A stretch of DNA of 64,000 nucleotides from Akkermansiaceae bacterium (GTDB lineage Bacteria > Verrucomicrobiota > Verrucomicrobiia > Verrucomicrobiales > Akkermansiaceae): contig CAIXKE010000023.1 in assembly GCA_903919975.1 (NCBI GenBank), forward strand, positions 78,224 to 142,223. Direction: 5' to 3'. A model generated the notes under the pieces. The model worked only from the letters and a program-made list of their open reading frames with translations. It was not told the origin of the DNA and did no database searches. Shown here piece after piece: positions 1-13,782 of the stretch (the stretch's first letter is position 1; each line of letters opens with the position of its first letter). A program made the translations under genes and the position numbers.

Positions 1-593
1 GAAACCGCCATTTGTTTGAATTTCGCGGCGGTTTCGAGCACCGGGGATTCCGGATCATTCGCATGGGGCAGGAAGACAAAATGGACATTCACCCCGAGCG
101 AATCGCCAGCCAAGGCTTGGGCGGCGGCGAGGGTGGCGGCAAGTCCCGTGGCATTGGCCTCGACTCCTGGCGAGCCGGGGCGACTGTCGTAGGATGCGAG
201 CACCCAGACGGCGGGGAGCTCCGGTCTTTTTCCCTGCAGAGTGATTTGAATCAAGGGCCAATCCGCGGGGCCTCGCTCGCGACGGATGGCATAGCCGGTG
301 TTGGTGGGGCCAAGCAATCCCTCGATCATCGAGGCGGCGCGGGTGAGGTTTTTTGCAGCGCTTTCGTTGTCTCCGTTGCGCTCGCCGATGATTTCGACGA
401 GTTTTTTCAGATCGTCGGCGATCATCGGGATCGAAACGGATTGGGCGAATCGTTGTTGTTCCGCTTTGGCTTGTTCGCCCTCGCGATGGAGGAGAATCCA
501 GAGAGTCACGCCCCCGGACGCCAGCAACCAGACGGGCAGGACGACCAGCAACACGGTCAGCCATTTCGGGCGTTTCGGCAGGTCGGAAGCCAT
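1..593 (-). CDS. M28-fold peptidase-like membrane protein, 3' end outside the window
   Basis: The frame starts at ATG 593-591 (MASDLPKRPKW) and stays open to base 1, so about 197 N-terminal residues are visible. A single membrane anchor lies at residues 13-33, followed by a helical region and then a segment resembling the metal-binding core of M28 aminopeptidases (LASYDSRPGSPGVEANATG, about residues 149-167). In active M28 enzymes this region reads roughly AHYDS...GANDNASG. Here the zinc-ligand His is Ser and the bridging Asp is Ala, so catalysis is doubtful. The start overlaps the pssA stop by one base (TGATG), which suggests translational coupling. The family call rests on motif resemblance only, and the rest of the protein cannot be seen. 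Confidence 0.6.
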   Translation of the reverse strand, partial: MASDLPKRPKWLTVLLVVLPVWLLASGGVTLWILLHREGEQAKAEQQRFAQSVSIPMIADDLKKLVEIIGERNGDNESAAKNLTRAASMIEGLLGPTNTGYAIRRERGPADWPLIQITLQGKRPELPAVWVLASYDSRPGSPGVEANATGLAATLAAAQALAGDSLGVNVHFVFLPHANDPESPVLETAAKFKQMAV

Positions 594-1462
594 CACGGTT
601 CGGGTTTGGTCGAGTCTTCAGGTTGCAGTTCCTCGTCTGTCTCGAATTCCACTTCGATTTCCTTCCTCATTTTTTGGGAAATCCATGGGCGGACCATGCC
701 GTAGATCAGATAGAGACTGAAAACCACGACCGGCATCACGTAACGGAATTGCACGGTGATGAAAATCAGTAGGATCGCGATGACGATGGCGCCCAAGTTT
801 CCACGCGTCCGCCAATCGACTTTCTTGAAGCTCGGGTAGCGCACATCGCTGATCATCAACAAGGAAAGCCCGAGCATAGCACCGCCGAGCACATATTTCC
901 AATATCCGAGTTCGTGATCGTTCTGATGGAGATCGATGAGCAGGAAGGTCAACGAGGCGATGAAGCCGGCGGCCATCGGGATGGGAAGCCCTCGGAAATC
1001 GGTGGAAGCTCCGGGTTTTTTCGGCAGCGAGGCGAGGCAATTGAACCGCGCGAGCCGCATCGCGCCGCAAACCAAATAGATCAGAGCAATGCCCCAGCCG
1101 ATGTTGCCAAGCGGGAACAGCACGGCTTTAGACAAGAGCATCGCCGGGGCCATGCCGAAGGAGATGATGTCAGCGAGTGAATCAAATTCCTGACCGAAGG
1201 GGGATTCCTGACCGCCGAGACGGGCGAGCCGGCCATCTAGCAGATCGAAAAAGCACGAGCCGAAAATCAACAAGATGGCGTATTCATAATACGGTTTGAC
1301 GTGTTCGTAATATTCTTTGGGCGGGATCTTGGCGTTTCCGACTTCCAGCAAGCCGCGGAAAATCATCAGCACTGCGAAAAATCCACAGGCGAGATTGCAG
1401 GCCGTCATGAGATTCGGCAGAAAATAGATTTTGGGTTCGTCAGGATCGCGTGCCTTCGACAT
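593..1462 (-). CDS. pssA: CDP-diacylglycerol--serine O-phosphatidyltransferase
   Basis: This is an integral membrane enzyme that makes phosphatidylserine from CDP-diacylglycerol and serine, the first step to phosphatidylethanolamine. The CDP-alcohol phosphotransferase signature is complete at about residues 75-100: DGRLAR, eight residues, G, three residues, D, three residues, D (LLDGRLARLGGQESPFGQ then EFDSLAD). About eight hydrophobic segments follow, as usual for the family. The 289-residue length is close to that of bacterial PssA proteins with a short charged C-terminal tail. The other CDP-alcohol transferase, PgsA, is a possible alternative, but the IYFLPNLMTACNLACG N-terminus is typical of PssA. 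It is divergent from the rhodanese-like gene across an 86-base gap and coupled to the M28-like gene downstream. Confidence 0.9.
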   Translation of the reverse strand: MSKARDPDEPKIYFLPNLMTACNLACGFFAVLMIFRGLLEVGNAKIPPKEYYEHVKPYYEYAILLIFGSCFFDLLDGRLARLGGQESPFGQEFDSLADIISFGMAPAMLLSKAVLFPLGNIGWGIALIYLVCGAMRLARFNCLASLPKKPGASTDFRGLPIPMAAGFIASLTFLLIDLHQNDHELGYWKYVLGGAMLGLSLLMISDVRYPSFKKVDWRTRGNLGAIVIAILLIFITVQFRYVMPVVVFSLYLIYGMVRPWISQKMRKEIEVEFETDEELQPEDSTKPEP

Positions 1463-1548
1463 GGCGGGAAGCTATTTGATCGCGAGCAGTTTGGAAACAA
1501 CGGAAAATCCCGGCGTGCCATCGAAAATCCGAATGCTATCGTGCCGCC

Positions 1549-2088
1549 ATGCAGCCGACCGATCTTTCCGCCGACACGCCGATGGGCGTGCTTCTTGATA
1601 CACTTCCCGGGGCAAAGCGAGCCTTGTTCGCCCGTTACCACCTCGGCGGATGCCAGAGTTGCGCGTTTTCCAACGATGAGACGCTCGCCGAACTTTGCGC
1701 GCGCTCCGAGTTGCCGACCCACGAGGTGCTGGAACATTTGCTCGCCAGCCACGTCCATGATTCGGCCATGTTGATCGAGCCCGCCGCCGCATTCTCCAAG
1801 CTCGCGAAATTCCGTTTGATCGATCTCCGCACGCGTGAGGAATACGAAGCGGTGGTCATCGCCGGAGCGGAATTTTTCACGCAAGAACTCCAGCAACAAC
1901 TTTTCGCAGGTGATCCGGACACCCCGATCCTACTTTACGACCACAGCGGGAAAAACGTGCTCGATCAGGTCGCTTGGTTTCGCGGGCACGGGCTGAAGGA
2001 ATGTTATGGATTGCGGGGCGGCATCGATGCTTGGAGCCGCGAAGTGGATTCTACGGTTCCGCGTTACCGGATCGAATTAGAAGAATAG
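1549..2088 (+). CDS. DUF1858-like plus rhodanese-like domain protein without the catalytic cysteine
   Basis: The 179-residue protein has two parts. Residues 1-65 resemble the small helical redox domain seen next to hybrid-cluster and RIC proteins (TPMGVLLDTLPGAKRALF, with a CQSC motif near residue 35). Residues 85-175 follow the rhodanese fold (LIDLRTREEYE, then GLRGGIDAW near the end). The active-site loop, normally a Cys followed by R/SG, reads YDHSGKN, so Asp takes the place of the sulphur-carrying Cys. This predicts a binding or sensing role rather than sulphur transfer. It stands alone on the plus strand. Function is inferred from domains only. Confidence 0.7.
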   Translation: MQPTDLSADTPMGVLLDTLPGAKRALFARYHLGGCQSCAFSNDETLAELCARSELPTHEVLEHLLASHVHDSAMLIEPAAAFSKLAKFRLIDLRTREEYEAVVIAGAEFFTQELQQQLFAGDPDTPILLYDHSGKNVLDQVAWFRGHGLKECYGLRGGIDAWSREVDSTVPRYRIELEE

Positions 2089-2148
2089 GAGGAATAGGAT
2101 GGAAGTTTAGAGCGCTTTAAGAAATCTCGTAGCCACGGTGATGGAATC

Positions 2149-2221
2149 GTGGCGGCGGTTTTTAACCGCCAAGCCTCTCTTTCTACATGTATTTGGCATG
2201 GCGGTTGAAAACCGCCGCCAC
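2149..2221. repeat. Inverted pair of GGCGGTT-type palindromic repeats
   Basis: Two copies of one palindromic unit face each other: 2149-2171 (gtggcggcggtttttaaccg...) and 2199-2221 (tggcggttgaaaaccgcc...). They match at 22 of 23 positions when one is reversed. Each copy can also fold on itself (ggcggtt/aaccgcc). Further copies occur at 54465-54491 and 62940-62966. The arrangement resembles REP doublets. It sits between two convergent transcripts, just beyond the rpoC terminator. Confidence 0.8.
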
Positions 2222-2266
2222 ATTTTTGCAGCCACACAATTTCTGAAAATACTCTAAACAAAAAAA

Positions 2267-2288
2267 GAGGGGGCACGCATGCCCCCTC
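2267..2288 (-). terminator. Rho-independent terminator of the rpoBC operon
   Basis: A perfect 9-bp stem (gagggggca / tgccccctc) with a four-base loop lies 34 bases past the rpoC stop. On the minus strand it is followed at once by seven T residues (the A run at 2260-2266). This is a strong intrinsic terminator for the long ribosomal/RNA polymerase transcript. Confidence 0.88.
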
Positions 2289-2322
2289 CCCTTGTGATTG
2301 AATGTCCTGTCAGGCCTGTAAA

Positions 2323-5300
2323 TCAGGCGGTGGCGACGTCTTCGTCATCCTCGATGGATTCCGGAGTGTGGACCACTGGCTCGGGCTCCTCGACGGTGAA
2401 CTCGAACTCCGAATCGCGGTGGCACGGGAAGCCGGTGCCGGCCGGAATCAGGTGACCCATGATGACGTTTTCTTTGAAGCCTGTGAGGTAATCGACTTTG
2501 CCCAAGGTCGCCGCTTCGGTGAGGACACGGGTGGTGTCCTGGAAGGATGCGGCGGAGATGAACGATTCGGTTTCCAGCGAGGCCTTGGTGATGCCAAGTA
2601 GGACGGGTTCCGCTTCGGCGGGCTTACCGCCGTTGGCGATGATCGCCTGATTGACCAGCTTGAAGTTGGTGCGGTCGATTTGGTCGCCCCAGAGCCACTG
2701 ATCGGCATCGCCGGGATCGGTGATCTTCACCTTGCGCAGCATCTGACGGATGATGACTTCGATGTGCTTGTCATTGATTTCCACGCCTTGGACGCGGTAA
2801 ACGGACTGCACTTCGTTGACCAAGTGCTCCTGGAGTTCCTGAGCACCGCAGGCTTCGAGCAAGTCTTCCGGAGACACGGGGCCTTCGGTGATTTGATCGC
2901 CGCGTTTCACCTTGTCGCCATCGGTGACGATGATGTGCTTGCCCATAGGGACCAAGTGATCCTGTTGCTCGCCGGTCTCGGCGTGGGTGACGACGACGCG
3001 CTTCTTACCACGAACGTTGGTGCCGAAGGAAACTTCGCCCTCAATCTTGGAAATAACGCAGGAATCCTTGGGCTTGCGGGCTTCGAAAAGCTCGGCAACA
3101 CGTGGCAGACCACCAGTGATGTCCTTGGTGCGCGCGACCTTGCGGGGAGTCTTGGCGAGCTGGATACCACCGGTGACGATCTGGCCTTCCTTGACGGAAA
3201 GGTGAGCGCCGACGGGGATCGAGTAGCTGGCTTTCACTTCCTTGGTCTTCTCATCCAAGATGACGACTTGCGGGTGAAGGTCTTCCTTGTGCTCGGTGAC
3301 GACCATGCCCTTTTTGCCGGTTTCTTTGTCCGTTTCGTTGGTCACGGTGATGCCGGAAATCATGTCGCGGAATTCGACCTTGCCGGCCTTTTCCGTGAGG
3401 ATGGGCACGTTGTAAGGATCCCAAGTGACGACGGTATCGCCCTTCTTCACATCCTCGCCATCCTTGATGGAGATAATGGAACCGATGACAATGATATGGC
3501 TTTCCAGTTCAAGACCGGCCTTGTCGCGGATCGAGACCGAGCCGTTTTTGTTGAGCACAACCCAAGTGCCATCGGCTGCCTGAACGGTGCGGAGGTCCTT
3601 GTAAACGAGGCGTCCGGTGTTCTTGATCTTGATGATCGGCTGCTTGAATGTGGCGGCGGCCACACCACCGACGTGGAAGGTCCGCATGGTGAGCTGGGTG
3701 CCGGGCTCGCCGATCGACTGAGCGGCGATGATGCCGACCGCTTCCCCGATTTTCACCGGCAAGCCGGTGGCGAGGTTGAGGCCGTAGCAATTCGCGCAGC
3801 AACCGCGCTCGGATTCGCAGGTGAGGACCGAGCGGATCTTGAGGGTGATAACACCGATGCGCTCGATGGCCTTGGCTTGCTTCTCGTTGATGACGTCATC
3901 GACGTTGACCAGGATTTCTCCGCTAACGGGATCCTTGATGAGTTCGCAGGAAACGCGGCCGTAAATGCGGGTTTCCAGCGAAGCGGATTCTTCATCGCCG
4001 TCCATAATGGCTGCCACGGAAATACCGTTGGCAGTGTTGCAATCCTGTTGGGTGATGATGACGTCCTGCGCCACATCGACGAGCTTGCGGGTCATGTATC
4101 CGGAGTCCGCAGTTTTGAGCGCGGTATCGGACAGACCCTTACGGGCGCCGTGAGTGGAGATGAAGTATTCGAGCACCGAGAGTCCTTCGCGGAAGTTCGA
4201 AATAATCGGGCGCTCAATGATCTCACCGGAGGGCTTGGCCATGAGGCCGCGCATACCGCCGAGCTGTTTGATCTGGGATTTGTTACCCCGCGCACCGGAA
4301 TCGACCATCATGAAGAGTGGCGATGCCTTTTCCTTGCCTTCGTTGAACTCGATCTTGCGATAAAGCGCATTGGCGATGGTGTCGGTGGCACCGGTCCAAA
4401 CGTCGACGACTTTCTGATAGCGCTCGCCGTCGGTGATGACGCCGTTGCGGTATTGTTTGGTGACCTTGTCGACTTCTTCGTAAGCCTTGGCGATGACTTC
4501 CTTTTTCTCTTCGGGAATGACCATGTCCACGATTCCGATGGAAGTGCCCGAGCGGGTGGCTTCCTTGAAACCGAGAACCTTGAGGTCATCGAGGACCTCG
4601 ACGGTTTTCTTCTTACCGGAGACCTGATAGCAGCGCCAAATGATATCGCCGATCTGCTTCTTGCCGACGTTGTGATTGATGAAACCGACGCCCGAGGGCC
4701 AGATTTCATTGAAGCGAACGCGGCCGGGAGTGGTCTCGATGATCTTGCCTTGGCGGAGTGCCGCTTCGAGCGGGCTGAGTTCCTTGCGGTCTTTGGCGGA
4801 CAGTTCTTCGCCCTTGTAGCCGAAGACCGATTCTTTGCCGTGATCGGGGTTACGAATGCGGATCCACTGGTGATAACCGATCTTGCGTGAGGCGATGGCG
4901 AACTCGACTTCCGAGGAGTTTTCAAACAAGGGCATGTGCTCTTGTTTCTCGCGGTCCTTAGCGGTGCGAACGGGAGCCCAGGTCAGGTAGTAGGTGCCGA
5001 GAATGATATCCTGCGAGGGCACCGTGATCGGGCGACCGGAGGCAGGCGAGAAGATGTTGTTAGGAGCCAACATCAATTGGCGGCACTCCATCTGAGCTTC
5101 GATCGAGAGCGGCACGTGCACGGCCATTTGGTCACCATCAAAGTCCGCGTTGTAGGCGGTACAAACAAGCGGGTGAACGCGGATGGCCTCACCTTCGATG
5201 AGTTTCGGCTCGAAGGCTTGGATCGAAAGACGGTGGAGCGTGGGAGCGCGGTTTAGAAGGATCGGGTGACCCTTGGTGACTTCTGCTAGAATATCCCAGA

Positions 5301-6534
5301 CTTCGGTCGTCTTGCGGTCGATCATCTTCTTGGCCGAGCGCACAGTGTGGCAATAGCCAAGCTCCTTGAGGCGGCGGATGATGAAGGGTTCGAACAAAGT
5401 GAGGGCCATCTTCTTGGGAAGACCGCACTGGCCGAGCTTGAGGTCCGGACCGACGACGATGACGGAACGGCCGGAGTAATCGACGCGTTTTCCGAGAAGA
5501 TTCTGACGGAAACGTCCACCCTTGCCCTTGAGCATGTCGGAAAGCGACTTCAACGGGCGGTTGCCGGCACCGGTGACGGCGCGGCCGTGGCGGCCGTTAT
5601 CGAAGAGTGCGTCAACGGCTTCCTGGAGCATCCGCTTTTCGTTGCGGATGATGACTTCCGGCGTTTTGAGGAGCAGGAGGTTCTTGAGGCGGTTGTTGCG
5701 GTTGATGACGCGACGATAGAGGTCGTTGAGGTCTGAAGTGGCGAAACGGCCGCCTTCGAGTGGCACCAACGGACGAAGGTCCGGCGGGATCACGGGAAGC
5801 ACGGTTTGGATCATCCACTCGGGACGCGACTTGGATTGCGCGAAACCTTGGGTGATTTTGAGACGCTTCGAGAGCTTCTTCTTGTTCTGCTTCGAGCGGG
5901 TGGTTCCGAGTTCCTCTTCGAGTTGCACAGTGAGTTCTGCGAGGTTTGCCTGTTTGAGCAAATCCATGATCGCCTCGGCACCCATGCCGGCTTGGAACGA
6001 GCCGTCGCCGTAGGTGTCTTCGGCTTCGCGCAATTCGTTTTCGGTGAGGAGTTGGCCGCGTTCGAGAGCGGTGTTGCCGGGCTCGGTGACGACGTAATCT
6101 TCGTAGTAGATCACGCGCTCAAGTTGGCGTGCGCTCATATCGAGCATCAGGCCGATGCGTGATGGCATGCACTTGTAGAACCAGATGTGGGAAACCGGCA
6201 CGGCCAATTCGATGTGGCCCATGCGCTCGCGACGGACGCGGCTGAGGGTCACTTCAACACCGCAGCGGTCGCAAACGACGCCTTTGTGCTTGATGCGTTT
6301 GTATTTGCCGCAGGCGCATTCCCAGTCACGGGTGGGACCGAAGATCCGCTCGCAGAAGAGGCCGCCTTTTTCGGGCTTGAAGGTCCGGTAGTTGATGGTT
6401 TCCGGGTTCTTCACCTCGCCCTTGGACCAGGATCGGATGATTTCCGGAGATGCTACGATGATGGAGACTTGATCGAAGGCCTCTGGGCGCTCGTCCACAC
6501 CGAATAGTTCGCGAAGGTTGTTATCGACACTCAT
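2323..6534 (-). CDS. rpoC: DNA-directed RNA polymerase subunit beta'
   Basis: This is the catalytic clamp subunit of RNA polymerase, 1403 residues and full length for the family. The N-terminal zinc ribbon is visible (CACGKY then CDRCGVEV, about residues 69-90). The active-site magnesium motif [14 protein letters not shown] is intact (about residues 460-475). A second Cys cluster lies further on ([11 protein letters not shown], near residue 910). The start at ATG 6534 gives [12 protein letters not shown]. rpoB ends 44 bases upstream, so the pair is cotranscribed as in most bacteria. The terminator at 2267-2288 closes the unit. Confidence 0.98.
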   Translation of the reverse strand: MSVDNNLRELFGVDERPEAFDQVSIIVASPEIIRSWSKGEVKNPETINYRTFKPEKGGLFCERIFGPTRDWECACGKYKRIKHKGVVCDRCGVEVTLSRVRRERMGHIELAVPVSHIWFYKCMPSRIGLMLDMSARQLERVIYYEDYVVTEPGNTALERGQLLTENELREAEDTYGDGSFQAGMGAEAIMDLLKQANLAELTVQLEEELGTTRSKQNKKKLSKRLKITQGFAQSKSRPEWMIQTVLPVIPPDLRPLVPLEGGRFATSDLNDLYRRVINRNNRLKNLLLLKTPEVIIRNEKRMLQEAVDALFDNGRHGRAVTGAGNRPLKSLSDMLKGKGGRFRQNLLGKRVDYSGRSVIVVGPDLKLGQCGLPKKMALTLFEPFIIRRLKELGYCHTVRSAKKMIDRKTTEVWDILAEVTKGHPILLNRAPTLHRLSIQAFEPKLIEGEAIRVHPLVCTAYNADFDGDQMAVHVPLSIEAQMECRQLMLAPNNIFSPASGRPITVPSQDIILGTYYLTWAPVRTAKDREKQEHMPLFENSSEVEFAIASRKIGYHQWIRIRNPDHGKESVFGYKGEELSAKDRKELSPLEAALRQGKIIETTPGRVRFNEIWPSGVGFINHNVGKKQIGDIIWRCYQVSGKKKTVEVLDDLKVLGFKEATRSGTSIGIVDMVIPEEKKEVIAKAYEEVDKVTKQYRNGVITDGERYQKVVDVWTGATDTIANALYRKIEFNEGKEKASPLFMMVDSGARGNKSQIKQLGGMRGLMAKPSGEIIERPIISNFREGLSVLEYFISTHGARKGLSDTALKTADSGYMTRKLVDVAQDVIITQQDCNTANGISVAAIMDGDEESASLETRIYGRVSCELIKDPVSGEILVNVDDVINEKQAKAIERIGVITLKIRSVLTCESERGCCANCYGLNLATGLPVKIGEAVGIIAAQSIGEPGTQLTMRTFHVGGVAAATFKQPIIKIKNTGRLVYKDLRTVQAADGTWVVLNKNGSVSIRDKAGLELESHIIVIGSIISIKDGEDVKKGDTVVTWDPYNVPILTEKAGKVEFRDMISGITVTNETDKETGKKGMVVTEHKEDLHPQVVILDEKTKEVKASYSIPVGAHLSVKEGQIVTGGIQLAKTPRKVARTKDITGGLPRVAELFEARKPKDSCVISKIEGEVSFGTNVRGKKRVVVTHAETGEQQDHLVPMGKHIIVTDGDKVKRGDQITEGPVSPEDLLEACGAQELQEHLVNEVQSVYRVQGVEINDKHIEVIIRQMLRKVKITDPGDADQWLWGDQIDRTNFKLVNQAIIANGGKPAEAEPVLLGITKASLETESFISAASFQDTTRVLTEAATLGKVDYLTGFKENVIMGHLIPAGTGFPCHRDSEFEFTVEEPEPVVHTPESIEDDEDVATA

Positions 6535-6578
6535 GTTGTTAGTAACGTTTTAGGTCAGGTTAGGGTTCGCGGTTTAAA

Positions 6579-10526
<3,948 letters not shown>

Positions 10527-10620
10527 GGCGTTGTGTGGTATTCTAATGACAAATTGAGCCCGAGCCGCGAACGGTCTCAGGCAGGGTGGATCTTAAGCGT
10601 TGGATAGATGGGTCGGAATC

Positions 10621-10701
10621 GGCGCGAAACACGGTTTGGAATATCAGAATTTCGCGCCGATCACGACGGAAGATCCCGGGATGGATTGCGCCATCCCGGG
10701 A
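10621..10701 (-). promoter_or_regulatory. Paired hairpins between rplL and rpoB
   Basis: Two stem-loops can form in the RNA between rplL and rpoB. One is a perfect 11-bp stem with a six-base loop (10674-10684 with 10691-10701, tcccgggatgg/ccatcccggga). The other is a 9-bp stem (ggcgcgaaa 10621-10629 with tttcgcgcc 10650-10658) with a 20-base loop. Neither is followed by a T run on the minus strand, so a full terminator is unlikely. By analogy with the E. coli rplL-rpoB gap, an RNA-processing or partial-attenuation site is a reasonable guess. Confidence 0.55.
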
Positions 10702-10716
10702 AAAATCCGGTGATTG

Positions 10717-11088
10717 TTACTTGAGCTCGATTTTGGCACCAGCCTCTTCGAGTTTCTTCTTGGCGGTTTCGGCAGCATCCTTGGCAACGCCTTCGAGGAC
10801 CTTGGCAGGAGCGCTTTCGACGAGCTTCTTCGCGTCGGCGAGACCGAGACCAGGAGCGACTTCGCGCACCGCCTTGATGACGGCGATCTTGTTCGCACCG
10901 CATTCGGTGATGACGACGTCGAATTCGGTTTTCTCTTCGACTGCTTCAGCAACTGCGGCAGGACCGGCGGCAACAACAGCTGCAGCGGCGGAAACGCCCC
11001 AAGTTTCTTCAAGTTTTTTAACGAGATCGACAGCTTCCAGAACGGTGAGCTTGCCGAGTTCTTCTACGAGTGTATCAATATTAGCCAT
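10717..11088 (-). CDS. rplL: 50S ribosomal protein L7/L12
   Basis: The 123-residue stalk protein has an N-terminal dimerisation helix region ([20 protein letters not shown]), an Ala-rich hinge (about residues 35-50) and a C-terminal factor-binding domain ([34 protein letters not shown]). It recruits translation factors to the ribosome. I chose ATG 11088 because MANIDTL matches the family start; the frame runs 28 codons further upstream but that part is low-complexity leader. An AAGG sequence lies about 11 bases before this ATG. The leader also holds a doubled CTCCGGAG palindrome (11117-11134). Confidence 0.96.
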   Translation of the reverse strand: MANIDTLVEELGKLTVLEAVDLVKKLEETWGVSAAAAVVAAGPAAVAEAVEEKTEFDVVITECGANKIAVIKAVREVAPGLGLADAKKLVESAPAKVLEGVAKDAAETAKKKLEEAGAKIELK

Positions 11089-11226
11089 TTTGTTTTTTCC
11101 TTGTTCGGTATCGTCGCCTCCGGAGCCTCCGGAGATTTCAGTGCGGCAGCCGCCGCCCCGACGAGGAACCATTGTGGGTTCAGGCGGAAGCGGGAGACGC
11201 CGACGCCATCCATTCAGAGTGTTAGT

Positions 11227-11802
11227 TTATTCCGCAGCGGCTTCGACCGGAGCAGCAGCTTCTTCGGCAACTGGGGCGGTTTCGGCTTGGGCGGCAGGAG
11301 CGGTTTCTTCCTTCGGGCTCGAATCGCCGTCCGGACTGAATTTGTTGTGAACGATGCGAGCGATCCGAGTCGCCGGTTCGAGGATCGTTCCCAAGAGTTG
11401 GGAAAGAACCGCTTCGCGGGATGGGATGTCAGCGATGGCCCTGAGTTTTTCGGCATCGAGCACGGCATTGCCAAGTAGGCCGACTTTCATCTCCGGCTTT
11501 TTGAATTCCTTTTCGAAATTCTTGATCGCCTTGGCGGCAGCAAACACCTCGCTATCGCCCATGACGAAAGCGGTTTGGCCGACGAGGCCTTCACCGATGT
11601 CCGGCAGGCCGGCTTCGGTCAGGACCTTGCGCATGTAGCTGTTTTTGGCGACGGTGCAGCGGGCACCACCGGCATCGAGACGATTGCGGAGCTCGGTGAA
11701 TTGCTTCACGGTGAGGCCGGTGTAATCGATGACGATCAGGTAGGGCGACGCGTTGACGCGGTCCAGCAGGCCGTTGATGATGATTTTCTTATCGGGATTC
11801 AT
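11227..11802 (-). CDS. rplJ: 50S ribosomal protein L10
   Basis: The 191-residue protein anchors the L7/L12 stalk to the ribosome and is normally the autoregulator of its own operon. The N-terminal rRNA-binding part is typical (YLIVIDYTGLTVKQFTELRN, CTVAKNSYMRKVL), and KVGLLGNAVLDAEKL leads into the helix that binds L12 dimers. The last 30 residues are Ala/Glu/Pro rich (APAAQAETAPVAEEAAAP), longer than in E. coli L10 (about 165 residues). The start is only 18 bases from the rplA stop, so an L10 leader structure would have to overlap rplA coding sequence. Confidence 0.95.
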   Translation of the reverse strand: MNPDKKIIINGLLDRVNASPYLIVIDYTGLTVKQFTELRNRLDAGGARCTVAKNSYMRKVLTEAGLPDIGEGLVGQTAFVMGDSEVFAAAKAIKNFEKEFKKPEMKVGLLGNAVLDAEKLRAIADIPSREAVLSQLLGTILEPATRIARIVHNKFSPDGDSSPKEETAPAAQAETAPVAEEAAAPVEAAAE

Positions 11803-11820
11803 GGTCGTTGGCGTGCTGGG

Positions 11821-12528
11821 TTAGGCGGAAGCTTTGGTGTAGGTGGCAGCTTCCAGCGGGATGCCGGGAAGCATGGTCGCCGCGAGAGTGACCGCTTGAA
11901 TGTAGTTGCCTTTGGCGGATGCGGGCTTGGCGCGGACGACGCCGTCCACGAAGGAGCGGGCGTTTTCAGCGAGTTGTTCGGGTTCGAAGGAGGTTTTGCC
12001 GATCGAGCCCGAAACGTTGCCGTTTTTGTCGAGTTTGAAGTCGATGCGGCCGGCCTTCACTTCGCGGACCGCCTTGGCGGTATCGTCGGTGACGGTTCCG
12101 GTTTTCGGGTTCGGCATCAAGCCGCGCGGTCCGAGGACGCGGGCGATTTTCCGAACTTCGGTCATGGCGTCCGGAGTGGCGATGGCGGAATCGAAATCGG
12201 TGAAGCCGTCCTGAACTTTTTTGATCAGGTCTTCATAACCGACGAACTCGGCACCAGCTGCGAGGGCCGCTTCAGCAGCAGCGCCTTGGGCGAAGACGGC
12301 GACGCGGACATTCTTACCGGTGCCGTGCGGCAGTGAGACAGAACCGCGGACCATTTGGTCGCTCTTTCGTGGGTCCACGCCGAGATGGAACGAAAGAGTG
12401 ACGGTCGGGATGAATTTAGGCGCCGGGAATTGCTTCACGGTGCTGATTGCGTCGTTCAGGGAGTAGCTCTTGCCGGATTCGACGAGGGCTGCTGCCTTTT
12501 GGTAGCGTTTGCTGCGATGTTTGGCCAT
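11821..12528 (-). CDS. rplA: 50S ribosomal protein L1
   Basis: The 235-residue L1 protein forms the ribosomal L1 stalk and in other bacteria represses the rplKA message. Family motifs are present: SKRYQKAAALVESGKSYSLNDAI, the VRGSVSLPHGTGKNVRVAVFA segment and the signature GPRGLMPNPKTGTV. The start at 12528 gives MAKHRSKRY. A 132-base leader separates it from rplK. Confidence 0.97.
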   Translation of the reverse strand: MAKHRSKRYQKAAALVESGKSYSLNDAISTVKQFPAPKFIPTVTLSFHLGVDPRKSDQMVRGSVSLPHGTGKNVRVAVFAQGAAAEAALAAGAEFVGYEDLIKKVQDGFTDFDSAIATPDAMTEVRKIARVLGPRGLMPNPKTGTVTDDTAKAVREVKAGRIDFKLDKNGNVSGSIGKTSFEPEQLAENARSFVDGVVRAKPASAKGNYIQAVTLAATMLPGIPLEAATYTKASA

Positions 12529-12660
12529 TTTGGTATTGGTTTTGCAGTTCGTTCGGAAATTGCGGATTGCGTTTCCCTCCTGCGGGTGCCGTGGGCGTTT
12601 AGGCCTTTGGCTGAGAATTTGAGAAAAGAGAATTGTGGGCGAGACGCCAACGCTCCTTGA

Positions 12661-13089
12661 TTACATGCCTTCGATTTCGAGGCCCATCTGGCGGGCGGTG
12701 CCGGCGAGGATGCGGCATGCGGCTTCCGGGTCCTTGGTGTTGAGGTCGGGCATCTTGATTTTGACGACCTCCATCAACTGAGCCTTGGTGATTTTACCCA
12801 CCTTTATTTTGTTCGCTTCCTTGGAGCCTGATGCGAGACCAGCGATCTTCTTGAGGAGATTGCCGGCGGGTGGCTTTTTGGTGATGAATGAGAAGGACTT
12901 GTCCTTGTAAACCGAGATCACGACGGGAAGCACGTCACCCGCTTGGCTCTGGGTGGCGGCGTTGAATTCCTTACAGAATCCCATGATGTTGACGCCAGCT
13001 TGACCGAGGGCAGGACCGACGGGTGGTGACGGGTTGGCGGCTCCGGCTTTGATCTGGAGCTTGATGATTTTGACGACTTCCTTGGCCAT
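12661..13089 (-). CDS. rplK: 50S ribosomal protein L11
   Basis: The 142-residue protein is the standard L11 length. It binds the GTPase-associated centre of 23S rRNA. The N-terminal domain has the proline-rich [24 protein letters not shown] stretch (positions about 22-45), and the C-terminal RNA-binding domain ends with [14 protein letters not shown]. The start is at ATG 13089 ([13 protein letters not shown]). It lies between nusG and rplA in the conserved order. Confidence 0.97.
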   Translation of the reverse strand: MAKEVVKIIKLQIKAGAANPSPPVGPALGQAGVNIMGFCKEFNAATQSQAGDVLPVVISVYKDKSFSFITKKPPAGNLLKKIAGLASGSKEANKIKVGKITKAQLMEVVKIKMPDLNTKDPEAACRILAGTARQMGLEIEGM

Positions 13090-13170
13090 GATGAATGCTT
13101 TGTTACGTTCGGGAGAGGGGTGGTAGGGTAAACCTGAGTTACTGAAAAGCTGAAATACTAAAATCTGCGA

Positions 13171-13740
13171 TTAGGCGCGTTCGACTTGCCAGTATTCGAG
13201 TTCGACCGGTGTGCTGCGTCCGAAAATGGTGACGGAAACGCGAAGTTTGCCGCGTTCCGGGTCGATTTCCTCGACAATGCCGTTCTGGCTTTGGAAGGGA
13301 CCGTCCGCGACTTTGACTGTGTCTCCGACTTCGAAGCTGATGGCCGGGCGGACGCTTTCTTCGCGCTCCTTGATTTGGGAGAGCATGGCGTCCACTTCGC
13401 GTTGGCGCATGGGGGCGGGACGGTCTTTGGTTCCGGCGAAGCCGATCACGCCGTCCATCTCCTTGATGAAAAACCAGGTCTTCTCGACAAGCTGGCCATC
13501 TTCAGTGGAGAGATACATGTTTACGATGATATAACCGGGGAAGAATTTCTTCTTGGTCTCGGTTTTCTTGCCACGGCGGATCTCGGAGACCATTTCCGTA
13601 GGCACGAGGACCTCGCGGATGTATTCAGTCATCCCCTCGGCTTCCGCGGTGCGTGCGATTCGGTCACGCACTTTCCCCTCTTGTCCGGAGAGAACTTGGA
13701 CAACATACCACTGGTCGCGGAAAGACTTGGTTTCTGACAT
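13171..13740 (-). CDS. nusG: Transcription termination/antitermination protein NusG
   Basis: The 189-residue protein binds RNA polymerase and couples it to Rho or ribosomes. The N-terminal NGN domain begins QWYVVQVLSGQEGKVRDRI and contains FFPGYIIVNM. The C-terminal KOW domain carries FEVGDTVKVADGPFQSQNG and ends STPVELEYWQVE. The start is at ATG 13740. It sits 42 bases after secE and before rplK, the usual order. Confidence 0.97.
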   Translation of the reverse strand: MSETKSFRDQWYVVQVLSGQEGKVRDRIARTAEAEGMTEYIREVLVPTEMVSEIRRGKKTETKKKFFPGYIIVNMYLSTEDGQLVEKTWFFIKEMDGVIGFAGTKDRPAPMRQREVDAMLSQIKEREESVRPAISFEVGDTVKVADGPFQSQNGIVEEIDPERGKLRVSVTIFGRSTPVELEYWQVERA

Positions 13741-13782
13741 GACGGGTCGGTCGGAGATAGGTGAACTAAAAAAGATTTCGGC

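Noticed and set aside
2680..4890. Long open frame antisense to rpoC (736 codons)
   Set aside because: It is a by-product of GC-rich codon usage in rpoC; the translated sequence is low-complexity Asp/Gly/Leu-rich with no domain. A similar antisense frame over rpoB (7407-9683) is rejected for the same reason.
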